From: Sanderia malayensis
Taxonomy: Eukaryota > Cnidaria > Scyphozoa > Semaeostomeae > Pelagiidae
Reading direction: 5' to 3'
Length of the DNA: 64,000 bases
Assembly: GCA_013076295.1 (NCBI GenBank)
Contig: RQOL01000431.1
Span: forward strand, 1-64,000
Shown here in pieces: positions 48,901-60,110 of this stretch; the stretch's first letter is position 1, and each line of letters begins with the position of its first letter. The notes beneath the pieces are model-generated. The model was not told the origin of the DNA. It saw only the letters and a list, made by a program, of their open reading frames with translations, and did no database searches. The translations under genes were made by a program, and so were the position numbers.

Positions 48901-50300
48901 CAAGAAAATATGGGAAGTCATCAAAAGTGGGAAGTCATTAAAAAGGGAAGTCATCAAAAGTGGGAAGTCATGAAAAAGTGGGAAGTCAAGAAAAAGTGCG
49001 GAGTCATAAAATAAGGGAAGTCATCAAAATAGGAGGTTAGGAAAAAGTGGGAAGTCACAAAAAGTGGGAAGTCATCAAAAGTGGGAAGTCATCAAAAGTG
49101 GAAGTCATCAAAATTGGGAAGTGATGAAAAAATTGGGAGTCAAGGAAAAGTGGCGAGTCATCAAATAAGGAAAGTCATCAAAATAGGGAAGTTAAGAACA
49201 AGTGGGAAGTCACAAAAAGTGGGAGGTGATCAAAAGTGGTAAATTATCTAAAGTGGGAGGTCAAGAAAAAGTTGGAAATCATCAAAAGAGGGAAGTCATC
49301 AAAAGTGGGAAGTCAGGAAAAAGTGGGAAGTCATCAAAGTGGGAAGTCATTAAAACTGGGAAGTCATCAAAAATGGGAAGTCACAGAAAGTGGGAAGTCA
49401 AGAAAAAATGGGAAGTTATGAAAAGTGGGAAGTCATCAAACGTGGAAGTCATCAAAGGTGGGAAGTCATGAAAAAGTGGGAAGTCAAGAAAAATGGGAAA
49501 TCATCAAAAATGGGAAGTCAACAAGATGCGAAAAAACATCAAAAGATTGAAGTCATCCAAGGTGGGAAAAGAAGAAAAAGTGAGAAGTCATTAAAAGTGG
49601 GAAGTCATCAAAAGTGGGAGGTCAAGAAAAAGTGGGAAGTGATCGAAGGTGGGAAGTCGAGAAAAAGTGGGTAGTGAAGAAAAAGAGAGAGGTCATCAAA
49701 AGTGGGAAGTCAAGAAAAAGTGGGAAGTCATCAAAAGTGGAGGTCATCGAAAGTGGGAAGTCATGAAAAAGTGGGAAGTCACCGAAAGTGGGAAGTCAAG
49801 AAAAAGTGGGAAGTCGCCAAAAGTAGGAAATCGAGAAAAAGTGGGTAGTCAAGAAAAAGAGGGAAGTCATCAAAAGTAGGAAGTCAAGAAAAAGTTGGAA
49901 GTGATCAAAAGTTGGAGGTAATCAAAAGTGGAAGTCGTCAAAAGTGGGAAGTCATGAAAAAGTGGGAAGTCATGAAAAAGTGGGAAGTGATAAAAAAATG
50001 GGAAGTCATCAAAAGTGGGAAGTCATGAAAAAGTGGGATGTCAAGAAAAAATGGGAAGTCATCAAAAGTGGGAAGTCATCAAAAGTTGGAAAATATCAAA
50101 AGTGGATGTCATCAAAAGTGGGAAGTCATGAAAAAGTGGGAAGTGAAAGAAAATGGGAGGTGATTAAAAGTGTGAAATCAAAAAAATGCGGGAAATCATC
50201 ATAAGAGGGAAGTCATCAAAAGTGGGAAGTCCAAGAAAACGTGGGAAGTCATCAAAAGTGGGAAGTCATTAAAAAGGGAAGTCATCAAAAGTGGGAAGTC
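45950..50300 (+). repeat. Block of 2.2-9 kb type near the right of the array
   Basis: GGTCGG at 46,076 and 46,765, AAACATGCGGG at about 47,262 and GGGCAG at 47,461 match 2,322, 3,008, 3,508 and 3,705 at an offset of about 43,755. After 47,580 it continues with TTGCAAATC (47,777 and 48,689), GTGCGG (47,947 and 48,996), GTGTGATCTC (48,566) and CAACAAG (49,519). These are the block II landmarks in a different spacing. The block looks like an older copy of blocks I-II from before the joint at 3,827. Confidence 0.72.
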
Positions 50301-53050
50301 ATGAAAAGGTGGGAAGTCAAGAAAAAGTGCGGAGTCATAAAATAAGGGAAGTCATCAAAATAGGGAGGTTAGGAAAAAGTGGGAAGTCACAAAAAAGTGG
50401 GAAGTCATCAAAAGTGGGAAGTCATCAAAAGTGGAAGTCATCAAAATTGGGAAGTGATGAAAAAATTGGGAGTCAAGGAAAAGTGGCGAGTCATCAAATA
50501 AGGAAAGTCATCAAAATAGGGAAGTTAAGAACAAGTGGGAAGTCACAAAAAGTGGGAGGTGATCAAAAGTGGTAAATTATCTAAAGTGGGAGGTCAAGAA
50601 AAGTTGGAAATCATCAAAGAGGGAAGTCATCAAAAGTGGGAAGTCAGGAAAAAGTGGGAAGTCATCAAAGTGGGAAGTCATTAAAACTGGGAAGTCATCA
50701 AAATGGGAAGTCATGAAAAAGTGGGAAGTCAAGAAAAATGGGAAATCATCAAAAGTGGGAAGTCAACAAGATGCGAAAAAACATCAAAAGATTGAAGTCA
50801 TCCAAGGTGGGAAGTGAAGAAAAAGTGAGAAGTCATTAAAAGTGGGAAGCCATCAAAAGTGGGAGGTCAAGAAAAAGTGGGAAGTCATCGAAGGTGGGAA
50901 GTCGAGAAAAAGTGGGTAGTGAAGAAAAAGAGAGAGGTCATCAAAAGTGGGAAGTCAAGAAAAAGTGGGAAGTCATCAAAAGTGGAGGTCATCGAAAGTG
51001 GGAAGTCATGAAAAAGGGGGAAGTCAAGAAAAAATGGGATGTCATCAAAAGTGGGAAATCACAGAAAGTGGGAAGTCAAGAAAAAATGGGATGTCATCAA
51101 AAGTGGGAAGTCATCAAAAGTGGAAGTCATCAAAAGTGGGAAGTCATGAAAAAGTGTGATCTCAAGAAAAAATGTGAAGTCATCAAAAGTGGGAAGTCAT
51201 CAAAAGTGGAAGTCATCAAAAGTGGGAAGTCAAGAGAAAATGGGATGTCATCAAATGTTGGAAGTCACAAAAGTGGGAAGTCAAGAAAAAATGGAAGTGT
51301 CAAAGTGATCAGAAAAAGTGGAAGGGGTCACGAAAGTGGGAAGTCAAGAAAAGTGGGAAGTCGCCAAAAGTGGGAAAATATCAAAAGTGGATGTCATCAA
51401 AAGTGCGAAGTCATGAAAAAGTGGGAAGTGAAAAAAAATAGGAGGTGATCAAAAGTGGGAAATTAAAAAATGCGGGAAGTCATCACAAAAGGGAAGTCAT
51501 CAAAAGTAGGAGGTCAAGAAAAAGTGGGAAGTCATCAAAAGTAGGAAATCGAGAAAAAGTGGGTAGTCAAGAAAAAGAGGGAAGTCATCAAAAGTGGGAA
51601 GTCAAGAAAACGTGGGAAGTCATCAAAAGTGGGAAGTCATCGAAAGTGGAAGTCGTCAAAAGTGGGATGTCATGAAAAAGTGGGAAGTCAAGAGAAAATG
51701 GGATGTCATCAAAAGTTGGAAGTCACAGAAAGTGGGAAGTCAAGAAAAATCTGGGCAGTGGGAACTCACCGAAAGTGGGAAGTCAAGAAAATGTGGGAAG
51801 TCGCCAAAAGTGGGAAAATGTCAAAAGTGGATGTCATCAAAAGTGGGAAGTCATGAAAAAGTGGGAAGTGAAAAAAATGGGAGGTGATCAAAAGTGGGAA
51901 ATCAAAAAAATGCGGGAAGTCATCACAAGAGGGAAGTCATCAAAAGTGGGAGGTGAAGAAAAAGTGGGAAGTCATCAAAAGTAGGAAATCGAGAAAAAGT
52001 GGGTAGTCAAGAAAAAGAGGAAAGTCATCAAAAGTGGGAAGTCAAGAAAAAGTGGGAAGTCATCAAAAGTGGGAAGTAATCAAAAGTGGAAGTCGTCAAA
52101 AGTGGGAAGTCATGAAAAAGTGGGAAGTCAAGAAAAAGTGGGAAGTCATAAAAAAATGGAAAGTCATCAAAAGTGGCAGGTCAAAAATATGTGGGAAATC
52201 GTCAAAAGATGGAAGTCATCCAAAGTGGGAAGTCACAGAAAGTGGGAAGTCAAGAATAAATGGGAAGTCATAAAAGGTGGAAGTCATCAAAAGTGGAAGT
52301 CGACAAAAGTGGGAAGTCATGAAAAAGTGGGAAGTCGAGAAAAAGTGGGAAGTCATTAAAAGTGGGAAGTCAGGAAAAAGTGGGAAGTCATCAAAGTGGG
52401 AAGTCATCAAATGTGGAAGTCATCAAAAGTGGGAAGTCATGAAAAAGTGGGAAGTCAAGAAAAAATGGGAAGTCATCAAAAGTGGGAAGACATCAAAAGT
52501 GGGAAATCGAAAAAAAGCGGGAAGTCATTAAAAGTGGGAAGTCAGGAAAAAGTGGGAAGTCATCAAAGTGGGAAGTCATTAAAAGTGGGAAGTCATCAAA
52601 AATGGGAGGTCACAAAAAGGGGGAAGTCAAGAAAAAATGGAAAGTCATCAAAAGTGGGAAGCCATCAAACGTTGAAGTCATCAAAAGTGGGAAGTCATAA
52701 AAAGTGGGAAGTCATGAAAAAGTGGGAAGTCAGGAAAAAATGGGATGTCATCAAAAGTGGGAAGTCACAGAAAGTGGGAAGTCAAGAAAAAATCGGAAGT
52801 CAGCAAAAGTGGGAAGTCATCAAAAGTGGAAGTCATCAAAAGTTGGAAAATATCAAAAGTGGATGTCATCAAAAGTGGGAAGTCATGAAAAAGTGGGAAG
52901 TGAAAGAAAATAGGAGGTGATTAAAAGTGTGAAATCAAAAAAATGCGGGAAGTCATCATAAGAGGGAAGTCATCAAAAGTGGGAAGTCAAGAAAACGTGG
53001 GAAGTCATCAAAAGTAGGAAGTCATCGAAAGTGGAAGTCGTCAAAAGTGG
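50301..53050 (+). repeat. Block of 24-26 kb type
   Basis: CAACAAG (50,764), GTGTGATCTC (51,153), GGGCAG (51,753) and GGTCAAAAATATG (52,179) match 24,451, 24,841, 25,485 and 25,911. The offset is 26,313 at first and 26,268 from 51,445 to about 52,380; the 45-base change falls at a damaged stretch (51,265-51,360). From about 52,380 to 53,050 it resembles 17,590-18,390. Confidence 0.75.
51265..51360 (+). repeat. Scrambled short stretch, likely poor sequence
   Basis: Where other copies read AAATGGGAAGTTGTCAAAAG and then AATCATG, GTGGGGAGTC and CACCG monomers, this one reads AAATGGAAGTGTCAAAGTG, then ATCAGAAAAAGTGGAAGGGG. About 45 bases are missing and several runs are shortened. Nearby (50,585-50,705) there are three further one-base losses. 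Consensus error is the simplest explanation. Confidence 0.6.
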
Positions 53051-53250
53051 GAAGTCATGAAAAAGTGGGAAGTCATCAAACGTGGAAGTCATCAAAAGTG
53101 GGAAGTCATGAAAAAGTGGGAAGTCAAGAAAAATGGGAAATCATCAAAAGTGGGAAGTCAACAAGATGCGAAAAAACATCAAAAGATTGAAGTCATCCAA
53201 GGTGGGAAGTGAAGAAAGTGGGAAATCAACAAAAGTGGGAAAACGTGAAT
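53051..53250 (+). repeat. Transition between the two subfamilies
   Basis: The last intact CAACAAGATGCG landmark (53,159) leads straight into GAAGAAAGTGGGAAATCAACAAAAG and the first GTGGTTATTCAAG monomer (53,253). Left of here monomers of the GTGGGTAGTCAAG form are standard; right of here GTGGTTATTC and GTGGTTAGTC forms appear beside them. Confidence 0.7.
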
Positions 53251-55974
53251 AAGTGGTTATTCAAGAAAAAGAGGGAAGTCATCAAAAGTTTGGAAGTCAA
53301 AAAAAAGTGGGAAGTCATCAAAAGTTGGAAAATATCAAAAGTGGATGTCATCAAAAGTGGGAAGTCATGAAAAAGTGGGAAGTCAAAGAAAATGGGAGGT
53401 GATCAAAAGTGGGAAATCAAAAAAATGGGGGAAGTCATCATAAGAGGGAAGTCATCAAAAGTGGGAGGTCAAGAAAAAGTGGGAAATCATCAGAAGTGGG
53501 AAATCGAGAAAAAGTGGGTAGTCAAGAAAAAGATGGAAGTCATCAAAAGTGGGAAATCATGAAAAAGTGGGAAGTCAAGAAAAAGTGCGGAGTCATGAAA
53601 GAAGGGAAGTCATCAAATAGAGAGGTTAGGAAAAAGTGGGAAGTCACAAAATGTGGGAAGTCATCAAAAGTGGGAAGTCATCAAAAGTGGGAAGTCATCA
53701 ACAGTGGGAAATCTGGAAAAAGTGGGATGTCAAGAAAAAATGGGAAGTCATAAAAAGTAGGACGTCATCAAAAGTGGAAGTCATCAAAAGTGGGGAGTCA
53801 TCAAATAAGGGAAGTCATCAAAATAGGGAGGTTAGGAAAAAGTGGGAAGTCACAAAAAGTGGAAAGTCATCAAAAGTGGGAAGTAATCAAAAGTGGAAGT
53901 CATCAAAAGTGGGAAGTGATTAAAAATTGGGAGTCAAGGAAAAGTGGCGAGTCATCAAATAAGGGAAGTCATCAAAATAGGGAAATTAAGAAAAAGTGGG
54001 TAGTCACAAAAGTGGGAAGTCATCAAAAGTGGGAAATTATCTAAAGAGGGAAGTCAGGAAAAAGTTGCAAATCATCGAAAGAGGGAAATCATCAAAAGTG
54101 GGAAGTCAGGAAGAAGTGGTAAGTCATCAAAGTGGGAAGTCATTAAAAGTGGGAAGTTATCAAAAGTGGGAGTTCACAAAAAATGGGATGTCAAGAGAAA
54201 ATAGAAAGTCATCAAAAGTGGGAAGTCATCAAACGTGGAAGTTATCAAAAGTGGGAAGTCAATAAGATGCGGGAAAACATCAAAAGACGGAAGTCATCCA
54301 AAGTGGGAAGTCAAGAAAAAGTGAGAAGTTATCAAAAGTGGGAAGTCGAGAAAAAGTGGGAGGTCATTAACAGTGGGAAGTCGAGAAAAAGTGGGAAGTC
54401 AAGAAAAAGTGGGAAGTCATCAAAAGTGGGAAGTCACAGAAAGTTGGAAGTCAAGAAAAAATGGGAAGTCAGCAAAAGTGGGAAGTCATCAAAAGTGGAA
54501 GTCATCAAAAGTGGTAAGTCATGAAAAAGTGGTATGTCAATAAAAAATGGGAAGTCATCAAAAGTGGGATGTCATCAAAAGTGGAAATCATCAAAAGTGG
54601 GAAGTCATGAAAAAGTGGGAAGTCAAGAAAAAATGGGAAGTCATCAAAAGGGGGAAGTCATGAAAAGTGGGTGGTCAGGAAAAAGTGGGAAGTCATCAAA
54701 AGTGGAATGTCATCAAAAGTGGAAGTCATCAAAAGTGGGAAGTCATGAAAAAGTGGGAAGTGAAGAAAAAATGGGAAATCATCAAAAGTGGGAAGTTATC
54801 AAAATGGAAGTCATCAAAATTGGGGAAGTCATGAAAAAATGGGAGGTGATCAAAAGTGGGAAATCAAAAAAATGCGGGAAGTCATCAAAAGAGGGAAGTC
54901 ATCAAGAGTGGGAGGTCAAGAAAAAGTGGGAAGTCATCAAAAGTGGGAAATCGAGAATAAGTGGTTAGTCAAGAAAACGAGGGAAGTCATCAAAAGTGGG
55001 AGGTCAGAAAAAGTGGGAAATCATCAGAAGTGGGAAATCGAGAAAAAGTGGGTAGTCAAGAAAAAGAGGGAACTCATCAAAAGTGGGAAGTCAAGAAAAA
55101 ATGGGAAGTCATCAAAATGGGAAGTCATCGAAAGTGGAAGTCGTCAAAAGTGGGAAGTCATGAAAAAGTTGGAAGTCAAGAGAAAATGGGATGTCATCAA
55201 AAGTTGGAAGTCACAGAAAGTGGGAAATCAAGAAAAAATGGGAAGTTGTCAAAAGTGGGAAATCATGAAAAAGTGGGAAGTCAGGAAAAAATTGGATGTC
55301 ATCAAAAGTGGGAAGTCACCGAAAATGGGAAGTCCAGAAAAAGTGGGAAGCCATCAAAAGTGGGAAGTCATGAAAACTGGGAGGTCAGGAAAAAGTGGGA
55401 AGTCATCAAACTGGGAAGTCATTAAAAATGGAAAGTCATCAAACATGGGAAGTCACAGAAAGTGAGAAGTGAAGAAAAAATGGGAAGTCATCAAAAGTGG
55501 AATGTCATCAAAAGTGGAAGTCATCAAAAGTGGGAAGTCATGAAAAAGTGGGAAGTGAAGAAAGAATGGGAAATCATCAAAAGTGGGAAGTTATCAAAAA
55601 TGGAAGTGATCAAAATTGGGAAGTCATGAAAAAATGGGAAGTCATCAAAAGTGGGAGGTCAAGAAAAAGTGGGAAGTCATCAAAAGTGGGAAATCGAGAA
55701 TAAGTGGTTAGTCAAGAAAACGAGGGAAGTCATCAAAAGTGGGAGGTCAAGAAAAAGTGGGAAATCATCAGAAGTGGGAAATCGAGAAAAAGTGGGTAGT
55801 CAAGAAAAAGAGGGAAGTCATCAAAAGTGGGAAGTCAAGAAAAAATGGGAAGTCATCAAAAGTGGGAAGTCATCGAAAGTGGAAGTCGTCAAAAGTGGGA
55901 AGTCATGAAAAAGTTGGAAGTCACAGAAAGTGGGAAGTCAAGAAAAAATGGGAAGTTGTCAAAAGTGTGAAAAC

Positions 55975-57095
55975 ATGAAAAATGGGAAGTCAGGAAAAAA
56001 TGGGATGTCATAAAAAGTGGGAAGTCACCGAAAATGGGAAGTCAAGAAATAGTGGGAAGTCGTTAAAAGTGGGAAAATATCAAAAGTGGATGTCATCAAA
56101 AGTGGGAAGTCATGAAATAGTGGGAAGTCAAGAAAAAATGGGAAGCCATCAAAAGTGGGAAGTCGTGAAAACTGGGAGGTCAGGAAAAAGTGGGAAGTCA
56201 TCAAAGTGGGAAGTCATTAAAAGTGGAAAGTCATCAAACATGGGAGGTCACAGAAAGTGGGAAATGAAGAAAAAATGGGAAGTCATCAAAAGTGGGATGT
56301 CATCAAAAGTGGAAGTCATCAAAAGTTGGAAGTCATGAAAAAGTGGGAAGTGAAGAACAAATGGTAAATCATCAAAAGTGGGAAGTCATCAAAAATGGAA
56401 GTCATCAAAATTGGAAGTCATGAAAAATGGGAGGTGATCAAAAGTGGGAAATCCAAAAAATGCGGGAAGTCATGAAAAGAGGGAAGTCATGAAAAGTGGG
56501 AGGTCAGGAAAAAGTGGGAAGTCATCAAAGTGGGAAGTCATTAAAAGTGGGAAGTCATCAAACGTTGGAAGTCATAGAAAGTGGGAAATCAACAAAAGTG
56601 GGAAATCGTGAATAAGTGGTTATTCAAGAAAAAGAGGGAAGTCATCAAAAGTTTGGAAGTCAAGAAAAAGTGGGAAGTCATCAAAAGTTGGAAAATATCA
56701 AAAGTGGATGTCATCAAAAGTGGGAAGTCATGAAAAAGTGGGAAGTGAAAGAAAATGGGAGGTGATCAAAAGTGGGAAATCAAAAAAATGGGGGAAGTCA
56801 TCATAAGAGGGAAGTCATCAAAAGTGGGACGTCAAGAAAAAGTGGGAAGTCATCAGAAGTGGAAAATCGAGAAAAAGTGGGTAGTCAAAAAAAGAGGGAA
56901 GTCATCAAAAGTGGGAAGTCAAGAAAACGTGGGAAGTCATCAATAGTGGGAAGTCATCGAAAGTGGAAGTCGTCAAAAGTGGGAAGTCATGAAAAAGTGG
57001 GAAGTCAAGAGGGAATGGGATGTCATCAAAAGTTAGAAGTCACAGAAAGTGGGAAGTCAAAAAAAAATGGGAAGTCATCAAAAGTGGGAAATCAT
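55975..57095 (+). repeat. Copy a of a 1,121-bp tandem pair
   Basis: It matches the next copy at 1,120-1,121 (GTGGGACGTCAAG 56,825 to 57,946; GTGGTTATTC 56,616 to 57,737; AAATAGTGGGAAGTCGTT near 56,047 to 57,167). The left part also matches 63,405-64,000 at 7,428. Confidence 0.82.
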
Positions 57096-58216
57096 GAAAA
57101 AATGGGAAGTCAGGAAAAAATGGGATGTCATAAAAAGTGGGAAGTCACCGAAAATGGGAAGTCAAGAAATAGCGGGAAGTCGTTAAAAGTGGGAAAATAT
57201 CAAAAGTGGATGTCATCAAAAGTGGGAAGTCATGAAAAAGTGGGAAGTCAAGAAAAAATGGGAAGCCATCAAAAGTGGGAAGTCGTGAAAACTGGGAGGT
57301 CAGGAAAAAGTGGGAAGTCATCAAAGTGGGAAGTCATTAAAAGTGGAAAGTCATCAAACATGGGAGGTCACAGAAAGTGGGAAATGAAGAAAAAATGGGA
57401 AGTCATCAAAAGTGGGATGTCATCAAAAGTGGAAGTCATCAAAAGTTGGAAGTCATGAAAAAGTGGGAAGTGAAGAACAAATGGTAAATCATCAAAAGTG
57501 GGAAGTCATCAAAAATGGAAGTCATCAAAATTGGAAGTCATGAAAAAATGGGAGGTGATCAAAAGTGGGAAATCCAAAAAATGCGGGAAGTCATCAAAAG
57601 AGGGAAGTCATGAAAAGTGGGAGGTCAGGAAAAAGTGGGAAGTCATCAAAGTGGGAAGTCATTAAAAGTGGGAAGTCATCAAACGTTGGAAGTCATAGAA
57701 AGTGGGAAATCAACAAAAGTGGGAAATCGTGAATAAGTGGTTATTCAAGAAAAAGAGGGAAGTCATCAAAAGTTTGGAAGTCAAGAAAAAGTGGGAAGTC
57801 ATCAAAAGTTGGAAAATATCAAAAGTGGATGTCATCAAAAGTTGGAAGTCATGAAAAAGTGGGAAGTGAAAGAAAATGGGAGGTGATCAAAAGTGGGAAA
57901 TCAAAAAAATGGGGGAAGTCATCATAAGAGGGAAGTCATCAAAAGTGGGACGTCAAGAAAAAGTGGGAAGTCATCAGAAGTGGAAAATCGAGAAAAAGTG
58001 GGTAGTCAAAAAAAGAGGGAAGTCATCAAAAGTGGGAAGTCAAGAAAACGTGGGAAGTCATCAGTAGTGGGAAGTCATCGAAAGTGGAAGTCGTCAAAAG
58101 TGGGAAGTCATGAAAAAGTGGGAAGTCAAGAGGGAATGGGATGTCATCAAAAGTTAGAAGTCACAGAAAGTGGGAAGTCAAAAAAAAATGGGAAGTCGTC
58201 AAAAGTGGGAAATCAT
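57096..58216 (+). repeat. Copy b of the 1,121-bp tandem pair
   Basis: Shared private changes include AAGAGGGAATGGG (57,008 and 58,129) and GGACGTCAAG. Differences are few, for example CAATAGTGG versus CAGTAGTGG (56,942 and 58,062). The pair is therefore recent. Beyond 58,216 the sequence changes to the GAAAATTTTGGAAG type. Confidence 0.8.
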
Positions 58217-59240
58217 GAAAAAGCGGGAAGTCAGGAAAAAATGGGATGTCATAAAAAGTGGGAAGTCACCGAAAGTGGGAAGTCAAGAAAATTTTGGAAG
58301 TCGCCAAAAGTGGGAAAATATCAAAAGTGGATGTCATCAAAAGTGGGAAGTCATGAAAAAGTGGGAAGTGAAGAAAAAATGGGAAGTCATCAAAAGTGGG
58401 ATGTCATCAAAAGTGGAAGTCATCAAAAGTTGGAAGTCATGAAAAAGTGGGAAGTGAAGAAAAAATGGGAAATCATCAAAAGTGGGAAGTCATCAAAAAT
58501 GGAAGTCATCAAAATTGGAAGTCATGAAAAAATGGGAGGTGATCAAAAGTGGGAAATCCAAAAAATGCGGGAAGTCATCAAAAGAGGGAAGTCATGAAAA
58601 GTGGGAGGTCAGGAAAAAGTGGGAAGTCATCAAAGTGGGAAGTCATTAAATGTGGGAAGTCATCAAACGTGGGAAGTCACAGAAAGTGGGAAATCAACAA
58701 AAGTGGGAAAACGTGAATAAGTGGTTATTCAAGAAAAAGAGGGAAGTCATCAAAAGTTTGGAAGTCAAAAAAAAGTGGGAAGTCATCAAAAGTTGGAAAA
58801 TATCAAAAGTGGATGTCATCAAAAGTGGGAAGTCATGAAAGAATGGGAAGTGAAAAAAAATGGGAGGTGTTCAAAAGTGGGAAATCAAAAAAATGCCGGA
58901 AGTCATCACAAGAGGGAAGTCAACAAAAGTGGGAGGTCAAGAAAAAGTGGAAAGTCTTCAAAAGTAGGAAATCGAGAAAAAGTGGGAAGTCATTAAAAGT
59001 GGGAAGCAATTAAAAGAGGGAAGTCATCAAAAGTGGGAAGTCAGGAAAAAGTGGGAAGTCAAGAAAAATGGGAAGTCATCAAAAGTGGGAAGTCATGAAA
59101 ACTGGGAGGTCAGGAAAAAGTGGGAAGTCATCAAAGTGGGAAGTCATTAAAGGTGGGAAATCGAGAACAAGTGGGTAGTCAAGAAAAAGAGGGAAGTCAC
59201 CAAAAGTGGGAGGTCAAGAAAAAGTGGGAAGTCATCAGAA
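57980..59240 (+). repeat. Copy a of a 1,261-bp tandem pair, overlapping the 1,121-bp pair
   Basis: GAAAATTTTGGAAGTCGCC (58,289 and 59,550), GTGGTTATTC (58,721 and 59,982) and the GTCAAAAAAAGAGGG monomer (about 58,007 and 59,267) recur 1,260-1,261 bases apart. The pair starts within the second 1,121-bp copy, so the two duplications are nested and happened at different times. Confidence 0.75.
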
Positions 59241-60110
59241 GTGGGAAATCGAGAAAAAGTGGGTAGTCAAAAAAAGAGGGAAGTCATCAAAAGTGGGAAG
59301 TCAAGAAAACGTGGGAAGTCATCAAAAGTGGGAAGTCATCGAAAGTGGAAGTCGTCAAAAGTGGGAAGTCATGAAAAAGTGGGAAGTCAAGAGAAAATGG
59401 GATGTCATCAAAAGTTAGAAGTCACAGAAAGTGGGAAGTCAAAAAAAAATGGGAAGTCGTCAAAAGTGGGAAATCATGAAAAAGCGGGAAGTCAGGAAAA
59501 AATGGGATGTCATAAAAAGTGGGAAGTCACCGAAAGTGGGAAGTGAAGAAAATTTTGGAAGTCGCCAAAAGTGGGAAAATATCAAAAGTGGATGTCATCA
59601 AAAGTGGGAAGTCATGAAAAAGTGGGAAGTGAAGAAAAAATGGTAAGTCATCAAAAGTGGGATGTCATCAAAAGTGGAAGTCATCAAAAGTTGGAAGTCA
59701 TGAAAAAGTGGGAAGTGAAGAAAAAATGGGAAATCATCAAAAGTGGGAAGTCATAAAAAATTGAAGTCATCAAAATTGGAAATCATGAAAAAATGGGAGG
59801 TGATCAAAAGTGGGAAATCCAAAAAATGCGGGAAGTCATCAAAAGAGGGAAGTCAAGAAAAGTGGGAGGTCAGGAAAAAGTGGGAAGTCATCAAAGTGGG
59901 AAGTCATTAAATGTGGGAAGTCATCAAACGTGGGAAGTCACAGAAAGTGGGAAATCAACAAAAGTGGGAAAACGTGAATAAGTGGTTATTCAAGAAAATG
60001 AGGGAAGTCATCAAAAGTTTGGAAGTCAAAAAAAAGTGGGAAGTCATCAAAAGTTGGAAAATATCAAAAGTGGATGTCATCAAAAGTGGGAAGTCATGAA
60101 AAAGTGGGAA
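59241..60110 (+). repeat. Copy b of the 1,261-bp pair, truncated
   Basis: It follows copy a to about 60,110. There GTCATGAAAAAGTGGGAAGTCAAAG replaces the GTCATGAAAGAATGGGAAGTG of 58,836. Small differences include GTGAAG for GTCAAG (59,541) and ATTGAAGTC for ATGGAAGTC (59,760). Confidence 0.7.

Noticed and set aside
57893..58597. Open frame of 234 codons (and others of 216-228 codons) as a repeat-protein gene
   Set aside because: The translation is only the monomer peptide in shuffled order. Equal frames exist in other phases over the same bases, lengths differ between near-identical copies, and the stops are themselves conserved variant monomers. Nothing shows selection for coding.
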